From positions 78,003,871 to 78,067,870 of the forward strand of contig CAKMRJ010005745.1 of assembly GCA_928212115.1 (NCBI GenBank): 64,000 nt of DNA, in the 5' to 3' direction. The position numbers and the translations under genes were made by a program. Below the pieces are notes generated by a model. That model worked only from the letters and a program-made list of their open reading frames with translations. It did no database searches and had not been told where the DNA came from. Source of the stretch: Lactuca virosa. Its lineage: Eukaryota; Streptophyta; Magnoliopsida; Asterales; Asteraceae. The number at the start of each line of letters is the position of its first letter. Positions within the stretch are counted from its first letter, which is position 1. This document shows, in pieces, positions 21,964-33,371 of the stretch.

Positions 21964-22699
21964 CACTACAAGAAAAAAGGGTAATAGCTTTACCGGCGAC
22001 ACGTCGCCGCTATTGAGTCGCCGCTACTGCTTTGTCGCTATTGATCAAAAAGTCGCCGCTAATGCTCGCTGTCGCCACTAATGATGATGTCGCCGCTAAT
22101 GCTACGTGTCGCCGCTAATACTCTTGTCGCCGCTAATGCCCAATGTCGCCGCTAATAGTGTCGCCGCTATTGTCTTTTTTTATTTTTTTTAAAAGCAGCC
22201 ATTTTCGGCTGTCCAAAAACCGATACATAATAACGTTAAATGCAGAAAAACCGATACGTTAAATGCAGAAAAACGATTACATAACATCCAAGTTTTATAA
22301 TACCATACATACACCAAAATAAATAACAAAATTCTTATAAATTTATATCATACTACAATCTCTAATAAAAGATAAATCTAATACGACATGTCATCATCCC
22401 CGTCACCGTTGTTCCCTCCTATAAGTTCCACAGTAGACTCCGGATCATTGTTCCCGCCACCTATTAACTTAAACCAAACTTAAAATTATCAAATTAACAA
22501 ACCACCTAACTAACATTAACCTTTTAAGTTAAACCAACAATCAAACTAACAAACCAACAAACTAATAATTACCAATTTATCTACAAATACACATTACATA
22601 GGAACTATTATAGTAATTTACTTTAAATAACATTTTCAATATTAGCGTCCTACTTGTTTTTTGTTTCTTTTTTACATTATGACATTGTACTTTACACAT

Positions 22700-23150
22700 T
22701 GTATACAATACACTTCAAATTGCATTCAAATACACACATACATACATTATACACAAATATATACTTTTTATACACATAAAACAACCATCAACACACTCCA
22801 AATTGCACATAAATACACACTTACATACATTATACACAAATATATACTTTTTATACACATAAAACAACCATCAACACACTCCAAATTGCACATAAATACA
22901 CACATACATACATTATACACAAATATACATACTTTTTATACACATAAAACAACTATGAACACAATCCAAACTGCATACAAATACATACATACATATATAC
23001 ATTATACACATATACGTATAACATATTTGAAATACACACACATATATGAAATACACACAATTTTCACACACATATATATGAAATACATACACATATAACA
23101 TATTTCACACACATATATACAAAATACACACACAAATTCACACATATAAA
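22700..23150. repeat. Tandem ~84-bp repeat of ACAC/ATAC words inside the CACTA element
   Basis: About three and a half copies of a unit including ATACTTTTTATACACATAAA and CAACACACTCCAAATTGCAC, breaking down into an ACACATAT-rich tail. The long + frame through it is a by-product. Confidence 0.88.
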
Positions 23151-23837
23151 ACAAATTACAAAAAAATGCACATGTGGTTCCCAAAACTTTTCTCTCTTTC
23201 AACTGGAGTCTTCGGTGCTGCAATAATGGTGGTGGTAGTTGATGCAGGTGACAGCAACTGCCGACGGTAGAGATGGTGACCAGAGAGGAAAAGAGATTTT
23301 TGAAAACAAAAATGCAATTAATCACAAACTCTTATGGAGATCGACATTAAAGTAGAAACAAAGGAAGAGATGAGGAAGGAAACACGAACCCGGGAAAAGG
23401 AAATCGACAACAGCAACAGTGCCGGTGGCCGGAGAGGGGAAGTTTTCGGTGGCCGGCGGTATCTCTTCTACTATATGTTGTTAAATGAGGGAGAATCGTT
23501 GGAGGAATGGAGAATCGTCGGAGAAAATGTTGGAACAAAATGAGAGTAGATTGAAGCAGAAAGAGGAAGCAAGTGGGAGTAATCTGCGTCGACCTTTAGC
23601 GGCGACACCCAATAGCGGCGACAAAAGAATCAATACCGGCGACATCCAACCCGTATACAAAGAGGGAAAAAAAGGCGCATTTTTTTCGACCTTTAGCGGC
23701 GACAATTTAGATCTTTAGCGGCGACATATTGTCGCCGGTATTGGTTTTGTACGTTCCACGAGTTTCTCAGCCATTAGATTAGAAAAATGATCAAACGGTT
23801 GGTGTTCACCGGAACGTGAAAACGCGGATTCGGGTAG

Positions 23838-23949
23838 GCAGCCATTACCGGCGACACTAATAGCGGCGACAACACCTTTAGCGGCGACTTTTCGAAAAGT
23901 CGCCGCTAAAGGTGTTGTCGCCGCTATTAGTGTCGCCGGTAATGGCTGC
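23838..23949. repeat. Perfect 112-bp palindrome at the CACTA 3' end
   Basis: Two 56-base arms with no spacer, centred on TTTTC/GAAAA at 23893/23894. Outer ends are GCAGCCATTACCGG and CCGGTAATGGCTGC. I checked base by base and found no mismatch. Each arm holds three TAGCGGCGAC/CCGGCGAC-type subterminal motifs. Confidence 0.95.
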
Positions 23950-23965
23950 ATTTCTTGTAGTGAAT

Positions 23966-25079
23966 CATCACTCTGAGAGGTTAGGATATATAGACATCGG
24001 AACAACTACAACCTAGAAATTCTCAATATAATATAAGCAAGTACCAACTCTTCTATACGACTTCGTTCATAATTAAATACACCATAAAAAATAAAAATAA
24101 AAACTTCCGACCCATGCGAAGAGCCCTTTTCCCAGTTAAATTTGATTTTAAACAGTTTATTTATATTAAAATATATTAAACTTTTATATGATAGTTTGGG
24201 TCTTTTAATGTTATCAACTCCTTATTTTTTAATTGTCATGAACCATCCACACAAACGATAATAAAATAATCATGTGAAATGTTATCTTAACAAGAGCATA
24301 AATTGTAAGATGAAAAAATTGATATTGAAATCAGAAAAAATAAAAATAACATAGGGAAAACTTTGCTAAAATAAATCAGCCAATTGGATATAAATATTTA
24401 CAAAACAAACTCTTATAACATAATATTTTGTACGGATTTCGATTTTTGTAATCAACATAACAAAAAATTACATAAAATTTTTAAAAAATTGCAGTTCCTC
24501 ATAAATTTTGGCAGCCCACTGCAAATTTCAGTCAACGATACCTGTATCGAAACAACATTTTAATTTTTTTTTTTGCATGCCCAACGTATTTTTGCAGATG
24601 ATGGCTATTTTGGTATTTTCCTGTTTTTTGAAGTATTTTGTAATAATATATTAAAAAAAGAAAATTTATTATGCTCTAATGACCATACTTAAAAATAACG
24701 AACACACAAAAGTGATAATATTAATGATTTTTCATGATGAACAGACAATTACATCAATTTTAGCATTTTTTTTTAAAATTTTAATTTATAAATAAACTCA
24801 GAAAAATATCAATGACCATTCCATCTTGGAATTTATGTGGATGAAATTGCCAGTTTGAAATAGTTTTAACGATTTGAGACCTGACGCCATAAAGTCTTCG
24901 TCTTCTTTCATTGATTTCTTCTTCCACTTGTTTGATCCGAACTCAGAAGGAAACTTCATAGAATCAACAACGAAAACCTTAAAATTTTGACCTTTATCGA
25001 TTCAATTTCTTCATATATTCACCCTTTAATCACCTCCTATCGTTCACTTGTAAACACCGTTCAACACAAAAAAAAAAAA
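23966..25079. other. AT-rich region upstream of the DUF247 gene
   Basis: No gene or clear repeat seen. Presumably it contains the promoter and 5' UTR of the downstream gene; a CTTCGTCTTCTTTCATTGATT-type pyrimidine-rich stretch lies at 24893-24930. I cannot fix a start of transcription. Confidence 0.4.
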
Positions 25080-26447
25080 ATGAATCAAAATCATGTTATT
25101 ACAATAGACCAAGAGGTGAAGTTCATGAACACCCAAATGAAAAAACCACCAAAATTACTACACAAATCAGCTGGAATGGACTCTTGTTGCATATTCAGAG
25201 TCCCCCAGAGTCTTTTCGAGATCAACAGGGAAGCATATCAACCTCGAATTGTCTCAATCGGCCCATACCACCATGGAAACAAGCATCTTGAGATAATCGA
25301 AGAACATAAATGGAGGTACCTGAATGATTTGATCCAAAGAACAGGTAAGTCAATTGGATTTTTCATGAAAATCATAGTGTCAATGCAGGATCAAATTCGA
25401 CAAAGCTACTCAGAATCTATTGATCAATTTTCCACCAATGATCTTGCTAAAATGATGGTGCTTGATGGGTGTTTCTTGATTGAATTGTTCAGAAAAGTTG
25501 GAAAGTTGGTTCAGACTGATATATATGATCCAATTTTCCGTGTGGCTTGGGTGTCTCCATTTTTGATGAGAGATCTTTTGAGAATTGAGAACCAAATCCC
25601 ATTTTTTGTTCTCCAGAAGTTGTTTGATGTATCTAAACCTGAAGTGTCTAAACCCGATGATCCCACACTTTCATATTTAATCCTTGAGTTTTTCAATTAC
25701 ACAGTTGATAGGAAAAAAGAGATACTAAATCAACACAAGAATACCGAAGGGAAACATTTACTAGATTTTTTCCGAAAAAGTTTCATAAACCCTAAAGAAC
25801 AAAACCCAGTTCCCACCTTTGACATATCCAAAAATTCTTTCCAAAAACTTATCCACCTCCCCACCAAACTCAGGATCAATTATAGCTCTTCCGTTAAACT
25901 TATCCCCCCAGCGAACAAACTCAAGATCGCTGGGGTTAAGTTTAAGGCAAGTCATGAACCCGATAGCTTCTTGGACATTGAATTCCGAAATGGGGTTCTT
26001 TTGATTCCTCAAATAAACATGGACGATTTTTACAGTTCGTTCTTTTTGAACTGTGTTGCTTTCGAGCAGTGTTATTTTCACTGCAGGAAACATATTACAA
26101 CTTACGTTGTGTTCATGGGATGTCTAATGCACACCTCGACTGACGTGGGTTTACTTGCGGAAGGCAAAATTATTGAGAATTATTTTGGTAAGGATAAAGA
26201 GATAGCGGAATTCTTCAAAAGTGTTGGGAAAGATGTAGCTTTTGATATCACAAACAATTACTTAAGACACCTGTTCATCGAATTAAACAATTATTGGAAT
26301 GGGTGGAATGTGAGTGTGGACGGGATTAAGAGTACTTATTTTCCCAGCCGATGGGCCTCAATTTCGGTGTTTGCAGCCTTCTTGTTGCTTTCCCTTGCGG
26401 TTCTACAGACATTTTACACTATTTACCCGTATTACCATCCTAACTGA
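25080..26447 (+). CDS. DUF247 family plant membrane protein
   Basis: Intact intronless frame of 455 codons. The start is the ATG at 25080 (MNQNHVITIDQ) straight after a 13-A run; upstream codons in frame lack an earlier ATG. Family marks: CCIFRVPQSLFEINR (residues 36-50), YQPRIVSIGPYHHG (53-66), MVLDGCFLIELF (126-137), RDLLRIENQIPFFVLQ (164-179) and the C-terminal region DIEFRNGVLLIP, FLNCVAFEQC. One membrane segment sits at the end (about 427-447, SVFAAFLLLSLAVLQ), as usual for DUF247, with a short tail. Length and motif order fit a complete member. Function is unknown for most; some grass members act at self-incompatibility loci, which should not be carried over here. It stands alone among transposons, with no sign of decay. 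Confidence 0.95.
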   Translation: MNQNHVITIDQEVKFMNTQMKKPPKLLHKSAGMDSCCIFRVPQSLFEINREAYQPRIVSIGPYHHGNKHLEIIEEHKWRYLNDLIQRTGKSIGFFMKIIVSMQDQIRQSYSESIDQFSTNDLAKMMVLDGCFLIELFRKVGKLVQTDIYDPIFRVAWVSPFLMRDLLRIENQIPFFVLQKLFDVSKPEVSKPDDPTLSYLILEFFNYTVDRKKEILNQHKNTEGKHLLDFFRKSFINPKEQNPVPTFDISKNSFQKLIHLPTKLRINYSSSVKLIPPANKLKIAGVKFKASHEPDSFLDIEFRNGVLLIPQINMDDFYSSFFLNCVAFEQCYFHCRKHITTYVVFMGCLMHTSTDVGLLAEGKIIENYFGKDKEIAEFFKSVGKDVAFDITNNYLRHLFIELNNYWNGWNVSVDGIKSTYFPSRWASISVFAAFLLLSLAVLQTFYTIYPYYHPN

Positions 26448-26669
26448 TGTGGGTGATTCGAGGTGGTGCGGGGGAGATGTTGCATCAGCATTGTATTTCT
26501 GTTTCCATTTTTTTTCGGTTCAACTTGAATTCATTGTTTAAATTATCAACGGTGTACTATTTCCCTAAAAAATTAGTTTCTCTATCATTCATACACACAA
26601 GCAACGACTATCTACTTTCAATCATTTATCAACAAACTAACACAATAAAAAATATATATTATTTGGGAG

Positions 26670-26749
<80 letters not shown>

Positions 26750-27039
26750 CTAGGTTCAAATATGGATTGAAATGTGGAACGTGTGGATAATGCTATAATT
26801 TGCAATTAAGGCTACTATTTCTTAAACCAATTAACAAAACCTATTTTAACTTTTAAGTCACCTGTAAATATTAATACCCTATATTTTTATTTTTCTGCAA
26901 ATTAGATAATTTTGCATCGCTTTTATACGATTTATATGCATCTATTATCGAAAAAAACTAGAGCAATAAACAACACTAGAAAATAAGAATGAAGTGGAAG
27001 AAGTAAATAAAGATAGGAGATTAGCTGGATACCTTCATC
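26448..27039. other. Downstream region of DUF247 gene
   Basis: Contains the 3' UTR, a (TA)n tract (26671-26746) and ~250 bases of unassigned sequence. The ATATAGAGCTAGGTTCAAAT word after the TA tract is one I have seen at edges of dispersed plant repeats; I cannot assign it. Confidence 0.45.
26671..26746. repeat. (TA)n microsatellite
   Basis: About 75 bases of TA with one phase break near 26718. Confidence 0.95.
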
Positions 27040-29713
27040 TCCATAATAGCTGTCAAGACAACTGCATGGCATAAAATTCAATATTTGTTAATTGTAAGTC
27101 CATCTTTAGCAATGTGTAGAGCAGCTTGATTATCACAAAACAAGGGAGTTGGTTTAGCTGAGTGAACGTCCAACTCTGTTAGAAACCATCTCACCCAAAT
27201 AATTTCACTGTCAGTGGACGTCATGGATCTATATTTATATTTTGCTTCAGCAGATGAACGTGAGACAACCGATTGTTTCTTTGTTTTCCAGAAAATGGGT
27301 GCACCTCCAAGTAAAAGTAGGTGTATCCGGTCTGAGACCTTGATGTAGGGATAGCCGAGCCAGAGTCACAATATGTCATGAGAATGCATACTCCCTCTCA
27401 TGGAAAAAGAATACCTTGTCCGGTTGCTCCTTTCAAGTAATGAAGGACCTTATGTGCAACGTTAAAGTGGGATTGTCTTGGATCAACAACAAATTGGCTC
27501 AACACATTCACCGAGTATGTGATATCTGGTCGTGTAGCCTGTACGTAACGTAATTGTCCAACTATGCGATGATAACGACTAGCATCAACTTTTGGTTCCT
27601 TTTCAGTTCTATCCAGTTTTAGGTACTATTCGATAGGGAACAGACTCGGTTTTCATCCTTGTAACCCATAATCCTCAAGGATGTCAAGTATGTGCTTTCG
27701 TTGATTTAGTACCAGCCCTGAGGTTCGAGTTAGCTCTATGTCGAGGAAGTATTTGAGGTTTAGTACATCTTTGATGCTAAATTTGTTGTTCAGATTATCC
27801 TTGTTTCTTGTATTTTCCTGGTATCGTTTCCAACCATAATTACATCATCGACATAAATGAAAGAAACAACAAAGTTGTTTCCTTTCTTGTGAATAAAAAA
27901 AGAATAGTCTGGTCGTGACTTTTTAAAACATAGACTGATTAGAGCATTGGTAAACTTTTGGTATCAATTGCATGAAGCTTCTTTTAAACCATATAACGAC
28001 TTACGTAGACAATAAACTATAGTTTCTATTTCATTTCAAAACCCCTGGGGAATTTTCATGTAAATTTATTCATTTAAGTCGCCATATAAGAAGACATTGT
28101 TAACATCGAGTTGATGGATTGCCCAATCTCTTTTGACCGCCACAGATAGGAGAGTTCTGACAGTGACAAGTTTTTCCATTGGTGCGAACATGGCGTGATA
28201 GTCGACACCCTCCATTTGAGTGAACCGTTTTGCAACAAAATTGGCTTTATATCTTTCTACTTCGTCATTGGGTCTATACTTTACTTTGTAATCCCATTTT
28301 GACTCAATAGCATTTTTTTCCTTTAGGAAGAGCTTCTAAAGTCCATGCCCCTTTCTTTTCTAAGGCTTGAATTCCTTTTTTCACAACTTCTTTCCACTAG
28401 TCATTTTTAATAGATTGATAGAAATATTTTGGCTCATTGTTAGAATTAATGGCCACAAGGTAAGCCTGGTTAGTATCAGATATTTTTGGCATGAAACAAA
28501 TTAGATAAGTGATGTACCGTAGAGGACGCTTGACTTGGTGAAGCTTGTGCATGGTTAACCAAGGTGGGGAGTTAGACGTGATAACCGGAAAAGTGTTTCG
28601 GTTGACTTTTTTTTTTTCTAAAGATTTGGTGCAGTAGGTTCAGTGGTGGTGTGGTGTTATGCGATTCTTGGTGAATTTGTCGGCCATCATTGATTATTCT
28701 TGTATTGATAGTAATCCCATTGGTTACTATGGGTGAGCTCCCTTCATCGAGGTTTTGGATTGAGACATTTGATTCAATTAGCTCTTGAACAAAGTTGGAT
28801 CATTTTTTGTTATTATCCCATACATCATGTTTGGTGTCGAAGTGAACCGTCCCATCAAGAACTTCCAATGGGTCATCATTTGTACATTCATCGTTTTTCT
28901 TGAGGAAAGGAAACCGGTTCTCGTGGAACCTCACATCTCGTGAAACAATTACCCTTTTGTTCTCAATATCAAAAAATTTATAACCTTTAGTCCCTTATGG
29001 GTAACCCAAAAACATGCCAGATCTCCCCCTTGCTTCAAACTTGTCCTCTCTAGTTTCATTGCTTCTAAAATAAACAAACACCCAAAAATTTCATGTGTTC
29101 ATATTCTGGTTTTTGTTGAAAAATAATTTCATATGGGGTTTTATTTCCTATATCTTTAGAAGGAAATCTATTAATAATATAAAAAACTGTTAAAATACAT
29201 TCACCTTGAAATCTTTTTGGAAGATTAGCTTCAAATCTAAGAGCACGAGCAGTTTCAAGGAGGTGCATGTGCTTTCGTTAAACAACCCCGTTTTTCGCGG
29301 GGTGTGAGGACATGTAATCTCTAATAAAATTCCTTATTTATTATAAAAGTTAATCATCTCGTGATAAGTGAATTTGGCTCCGTTGTCACTTCTAATTTTC
29401 TTAACCAATTTTCCAAATTTGTTTTTTTTTTCAAATTATAAAAATTAATGATACATTTGCAGATTTACCTGCTTCATTTTTTATGTTTAAGGAAGAAAAC
29501 ACATACGCCCCTACTAAAATCATTTAAAATGGTTAAAAAGTAGCTTGCTCCCGAAATTAAAGGAAAACGATACTTTCCCCAAACATCACAATGCAATAAT
29601 TCGAAACAACCATTAGTCTTAATTTCACTAATTTTGAAAGGGCAGTGTAGTGCCTTTATGTCACACGTGTGGCCGAGGCGGCGAGACACGTCGAACTGTG
29701 CGACTAAGTTCAT
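27040..29713 (-). pseudogene. pol: Ty1/copia pol remnant: integrase, RT, RNase H
   Basis: Minus-strand order is correct but many frames are broken. Integrase: RRLGHTCDIKALHCPF then LLHCDVWGKYRFPLISGASY (29700-29480); C-terminal integrase part ARALRFEANLPKRFQGECIL and GNKTPYEIIFQQKPEYEHMK (29270-29065), separated by lost sequence. Linker to RT resembling copia FLGYP..GYK with KRVIVSRDVRFHENRFPF (near 28950). RT catalytic FIYVDDVIM at 27838-27863. RNase H PLFCDNQAALHIAK at 27115-27160. Gag and protease are absent and no LTR ends were found. It is an old 5'-truncated copy of a lineage different from B and D as far as the pieces show. Confidence 0.88.
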
Positions 29714-30028
29714 AGATCACATGTAAACTAAATATATAGCACAAGTACAACAATAAACAAAATAACATTCGTATTTCATCTTGATATTTGAGTACAAGGT
29801 TTTTATAGATAATAATAGTACATGAGTTGCCTTAACAGATAGACAGATATTACAACAACTAGTAAACTAGGTCACCTGTAATCCAATCCGTCTTGAATGT
29901 ATGTTTAGTGATTTTCTGAGAATACATGTAGTTTTGAGGGTCAACACAAGGTTGGTGAGAGTTACAAGTTTTCTGCTAACAAAAATAATACTTTTAAAAA
30001 GTCTAAAAAATATTTTCTTTGTAAGTAT

Positions 30029-30250
30029 AACAATACTTAAAACTGTGTTTGTAAAGAGTCTTTGAAATCAAAAAATTATCTTTGTTTAAGTAAATCCATA
30101 CTTAAAACTGTGTTTGTAAAGAATCTTTGAAAGCCAAAATGTATCTTAGTATAAGTAAATTCATACTTAAAGCTGGGTTTGTAAAGAATCCTTGAATATA
30201 CTTGAAAACCAAACTGTACTGTTGCATAAGAAATCCATACTGAAATAGTG
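30029..30250. repeat. Tandem ~65-bp repeat
   Basis: Three copies of ATACTTAAAACTGTGTTTGT..AAAGAATCTTTGAAA starting near 30033, 30098 and 30163, plus a partial fourth with AACCAAACTGTACTG near 30205. Confidence 0.85.
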
Positions 30251-30277
30251 TTGAAAGCAACCAATCCCATGGTTTGT

Positions 30278-30280
<3 letters not shown>

Positions 30281-30318
<38 letters not shown>

Positions 30319-30320
30319 GA
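30281..30320. repeat. (GA)n microsatellite
   Basis: Forty bases of GA with one GATA interruption. Confidence 0.95.
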
Positions 30321-31087
30321 TATTCTAGTTAATGTTTATAGTGAGTCCTATAACCGAGCTATTGACTGAATGTACCCCCTACAACGCTTCATTGGACGCT
30401 ATAGTAACAATAACAAAAACTTATCACCCGCTTCAATTGATCGGTCGAAGTTGTAACTAGCAACCGCAGGTGGGGATGTCAACCTTGTATAGATACATAC
30501 ATATGTATCTCGATCCAAAGATTAACGTTTATAGTAGTGTGGGTATGCTAAGTGTTTAGACTCAGCTAATGAATATAGTCTCACTAAAAAGCCCTTAACT
30601 AAAGTATGTGAATAACTCTCAGCCCTAACTTAATTGTGGATAAGTCACTAGGCATAATGAATTTCATTGTATAAAGTTTATAACATCCGAGTATGCTTGG
30701 GACGTATGTAAAAGTGTAATGTACTCGCTTTTATAAAGATGTATGTTCCGAAATAATGAACATGTTACATATGTATGTGTATAAGCTTTATGTATTTATA
30801 CATATAAGTATACATGCATAGTAATAGCTGGTATCCTTGAAATACTACTATAGTTTTTATGACGTACAATGTCACATAAATCATATATTTTTTTGTCATG
30901 TAGAGTTTGTTTTGCGGAGTAGTTATTTCACGATAAAATAGCTATAATATGTATATTAAAAGTTTATAATAGTTTATTTGTAATAATATGTTACATTGTT
31001 AAATAACATTGTTATAAACTAAACTTATTGTATTTTTGCATAAAAGAAGAATTTGTTTGTATAAACAAAGTATATAGGCACATGTAT

Positions 31088-31109
31088 CCCCCCCCCCCCC
31101 CCCCCCCCC
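31088..31109. repeat. Poly-C tract, 22 bases
   Basis: Uninterrupted run of 22 C between T at 31087 and G at 31110, in otherwise AT-rich DNA. Confidence 0.9.
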
Positions 31110-33316
31110 GAGATAATTAAAATTATTAAATGGGGCCGTAAGCACTCACTCTTGAAGCGTGAGTTCCATTTGTTCGAAGTCGTTTCATTTTTGTGAAGCT
31201 TGTCGTGAGAAATCGTAAAACCACAATTCTTGAACTTTGAAATACTTTCGGGGCTATTTTGTAACGAGTTTGCACTATAGGGGTAGATTTATAACTTCAC
31301 TAAACTATAAGGGCTGTTTGGTAATATAATTAACCAAAGCAGGACTAATTTCGTTAAAATAAATCAAAGGAGGGGTTGTTTTGAATAAATGGATTTAATG
31401 TTTGGGGTTTAGGAATTGTTTTTAAAAATTTATGTTGCAGCAGAGGTTATTTAGTCATTTCATCAAAGTTGAAAGATCTTAGGGCTTTTATGCGCTGTCT
31501 ATTGTTTGATCGATCAAAAGAAATGAGGGACACAAACAAACGATAGCAGGTGCAAATGATCGACGATGGCAAGAAGTCACGCAGGCTCGCAGGCAGCTAA
31601 TCCGAACGTTTTGGTCGATCGATCGCAAGAAGGAGGCGTCTTCGGGGTCGAAGAGACCAAAGAAATGAAGAGACGAGGCAGCAAGATTGCACTCTTTCTC
31701 GTCCAGCTGTGAGGTGCAAAGGGAGGAGGAGGGTTGGTCCGGTGACGTGTCACGAGCAGCAACAGCAGAGCATGCGAGGCTTCTACAGTCTTTGGTTGAT
31801 AGAAGTAGAAGAAAGAGTGCGAGGGGAGGAGTTCAGAAGAGGGGTCCAATAAGCAGCAATAACCCTCTCTTTCCAGGAGGCAAAAGAGTGTAGGAGGGTA
31901 AGGATGGGCAACCCTAGCCTTCTCTTTCCATTAAGTACCCAAAATATTAGGGTTTGGACATCCATCCAATCTCACGTCGTGAGCATTCAAAGTCTCACTT
32001 TGTGAGAATCAAAATCATGGGTCAACTAGTCAATGGGCATTCACGACGTGACCATTATGTTTCACGTCATGACCTTCAACCAAAGTTAAAAAAATTCAAG
32101 AAATTAAATCGCTCCATGATCAAAGTGTTACACAAGGAGTTTGATCTCTCCAATTCCACTTCTTTGTTCCTAATGGCCGAATTTGCAGTTGACTCATATG
32201 TGAAATTAGTATTACAATCACACACGATAACCAAGATTTAACACCTGTTTTTAGGTATTTTCACTTATGCTTAAGTATTTATAAACTTTTCAAATTTGGT
32301 CCTACGTGGTGCGTAGGAAGATGGCTACGCGTGGCATAGCAAGAGGATGTGGATGCGAGACTTTAATGATCTATGCCCATCGTAGATCAGAGTACGCAAT
32401 GCATACTCGCCCAAAGCCAAAGCCCTAATATTAGGGTCAAGACCCTTTATAATCTCATTATCTCCCTTGAGACTTGCTCTATCTTCAACCTCCATCCTCC
32501 ATATCTATGATCTCGAAACCCTAGACCCATTTGTGAGGCTTTTGAACTTTTTGAGTGTTTTTGTATGTTTAATAGTGCATATTAAAGAAGACGCAGTCCA
32601 CCGTTGAAGCTTGATGAAGATAAAGCTCTTAGATCCTGAACTTACTTGTCATTCCTCAATCTCAAAAGGTATAGAGCATGAACCTTTATGTTTCATTTTG
32701 CAAGATCTTAAGTTGGTTCATCATTTATTATACTTTTGGTCTAATGACTTGGATTTTATGGACTATGGATTACTCCAGACCTCATGAATGCCATTTCTAG
32801 CCTTTCCTGAGTTTGTAAAGTCATAAAAATTGGAACTTGAACACTCCCATTCATCCATGCATGAGACTTTGGGCATTAGAGTGTGTTTTGGACTTAGGTT
32901 TTGTTTTGTACCTTATTAAGCCATGCACAGGCATAAAGTTGACGATCTTATCATTTAAGACGTCCCTTAGGCTCAAATTTGAGTGTGGATGTTTAGTCTT
33001 TAGGCATTAAGGACTTAATAAGAAGATTGTTGAAACAGTGGAATTATGCAGGGCATAATCTTGGGTATGCGGGGCGTAGCCCGTGGGTTGGCCGATTTTC
33101 CGAATAAGGCTCTACGCCTTGTGTAGAGCTATGAGTATGCCATGAGTAGGTCAATAGATGTTTGACCGGAGACTTTTTGACCAGTTTGACTTTTGTTCAA
33201 CTGTGAAGGATTTGGACTCGGAAGGGTAAAATGGTCTTTTGCCCAATTGTGATATTTTCTTCGTAATTGGATTTGCTAAGTTGGGTTATTACCTTAATTT
33301 ATTCATTAGGGTATTG

Positions 33317-33320
<4 letters not shown>
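31110..33320. other. Unassigned repeat-like region
   Basis: 31110-31450 has words such as GGGGCTATTTTGTAACGAG that recur in plant dispersed repeats. 31970-32070 repeats TCACGTCGTGA / CACGACGTGA / TCACGTCATGA. 32300-32400 and 33055-33130 share CTACGC/GCGTAG-type motifs (CTACGCGTGGCATAGC; GGGGCGTAGCCCGTGGG). These fit the pattern of CpG-rich near-palindromes seen inside the window's retroelement LTRs, so part of an unrecognised LTR is possible. No coding frame is convincing. Confidence 0.4.

Positions 33321-33370
<50 letters not shown>
33321..33370. repeat. (TA)n microsatellite
   Basis: About 50 uninterrupted bases of TA. Confidence 0.95.

Positions 33371-33371
<1 letters not shown>

Larger units (their letters stand above)
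21964..23962. mobile_element. Non-autonomous CACTA (En/Spm) element, complete
   Basis: Ends are CACTACAAGAAA at 21964 and its reverse complement TTTCTTGTAGTG at 23962, flanked by a 3-bp target duplication AAT (21961-21963, 23963-23965). Subterminal arrays of GTCGCCGCTAAT / TAGCGGCGAC lie at 21995-22165 and 23595-23945, the usual binding-site-rich ends of this superfamily. No transposase is inside. Length is 1999 bp. Confidence 0.95.
29714..31087. other. Intergenic region, no gene recognised
   Basis: Contains the two repeats listed separately and otherwise mixed AT-rich sequence. Parts (30340-30480) read like non-coding ends of retroelements, but no LTR boundary could be set. Confidence 0.4.

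Noticed and set aside
22661..23098. A long Thr/His/Ile-rich + frame
   Set aside because: Translation of ACAC/ATAC tandem repeats inside the CACTA element.
31577..32241. Short frames on both strands (90, 68 and 95 codons)
   Set aside because: No homology recognised, overlapping and in repeat-like DNA.
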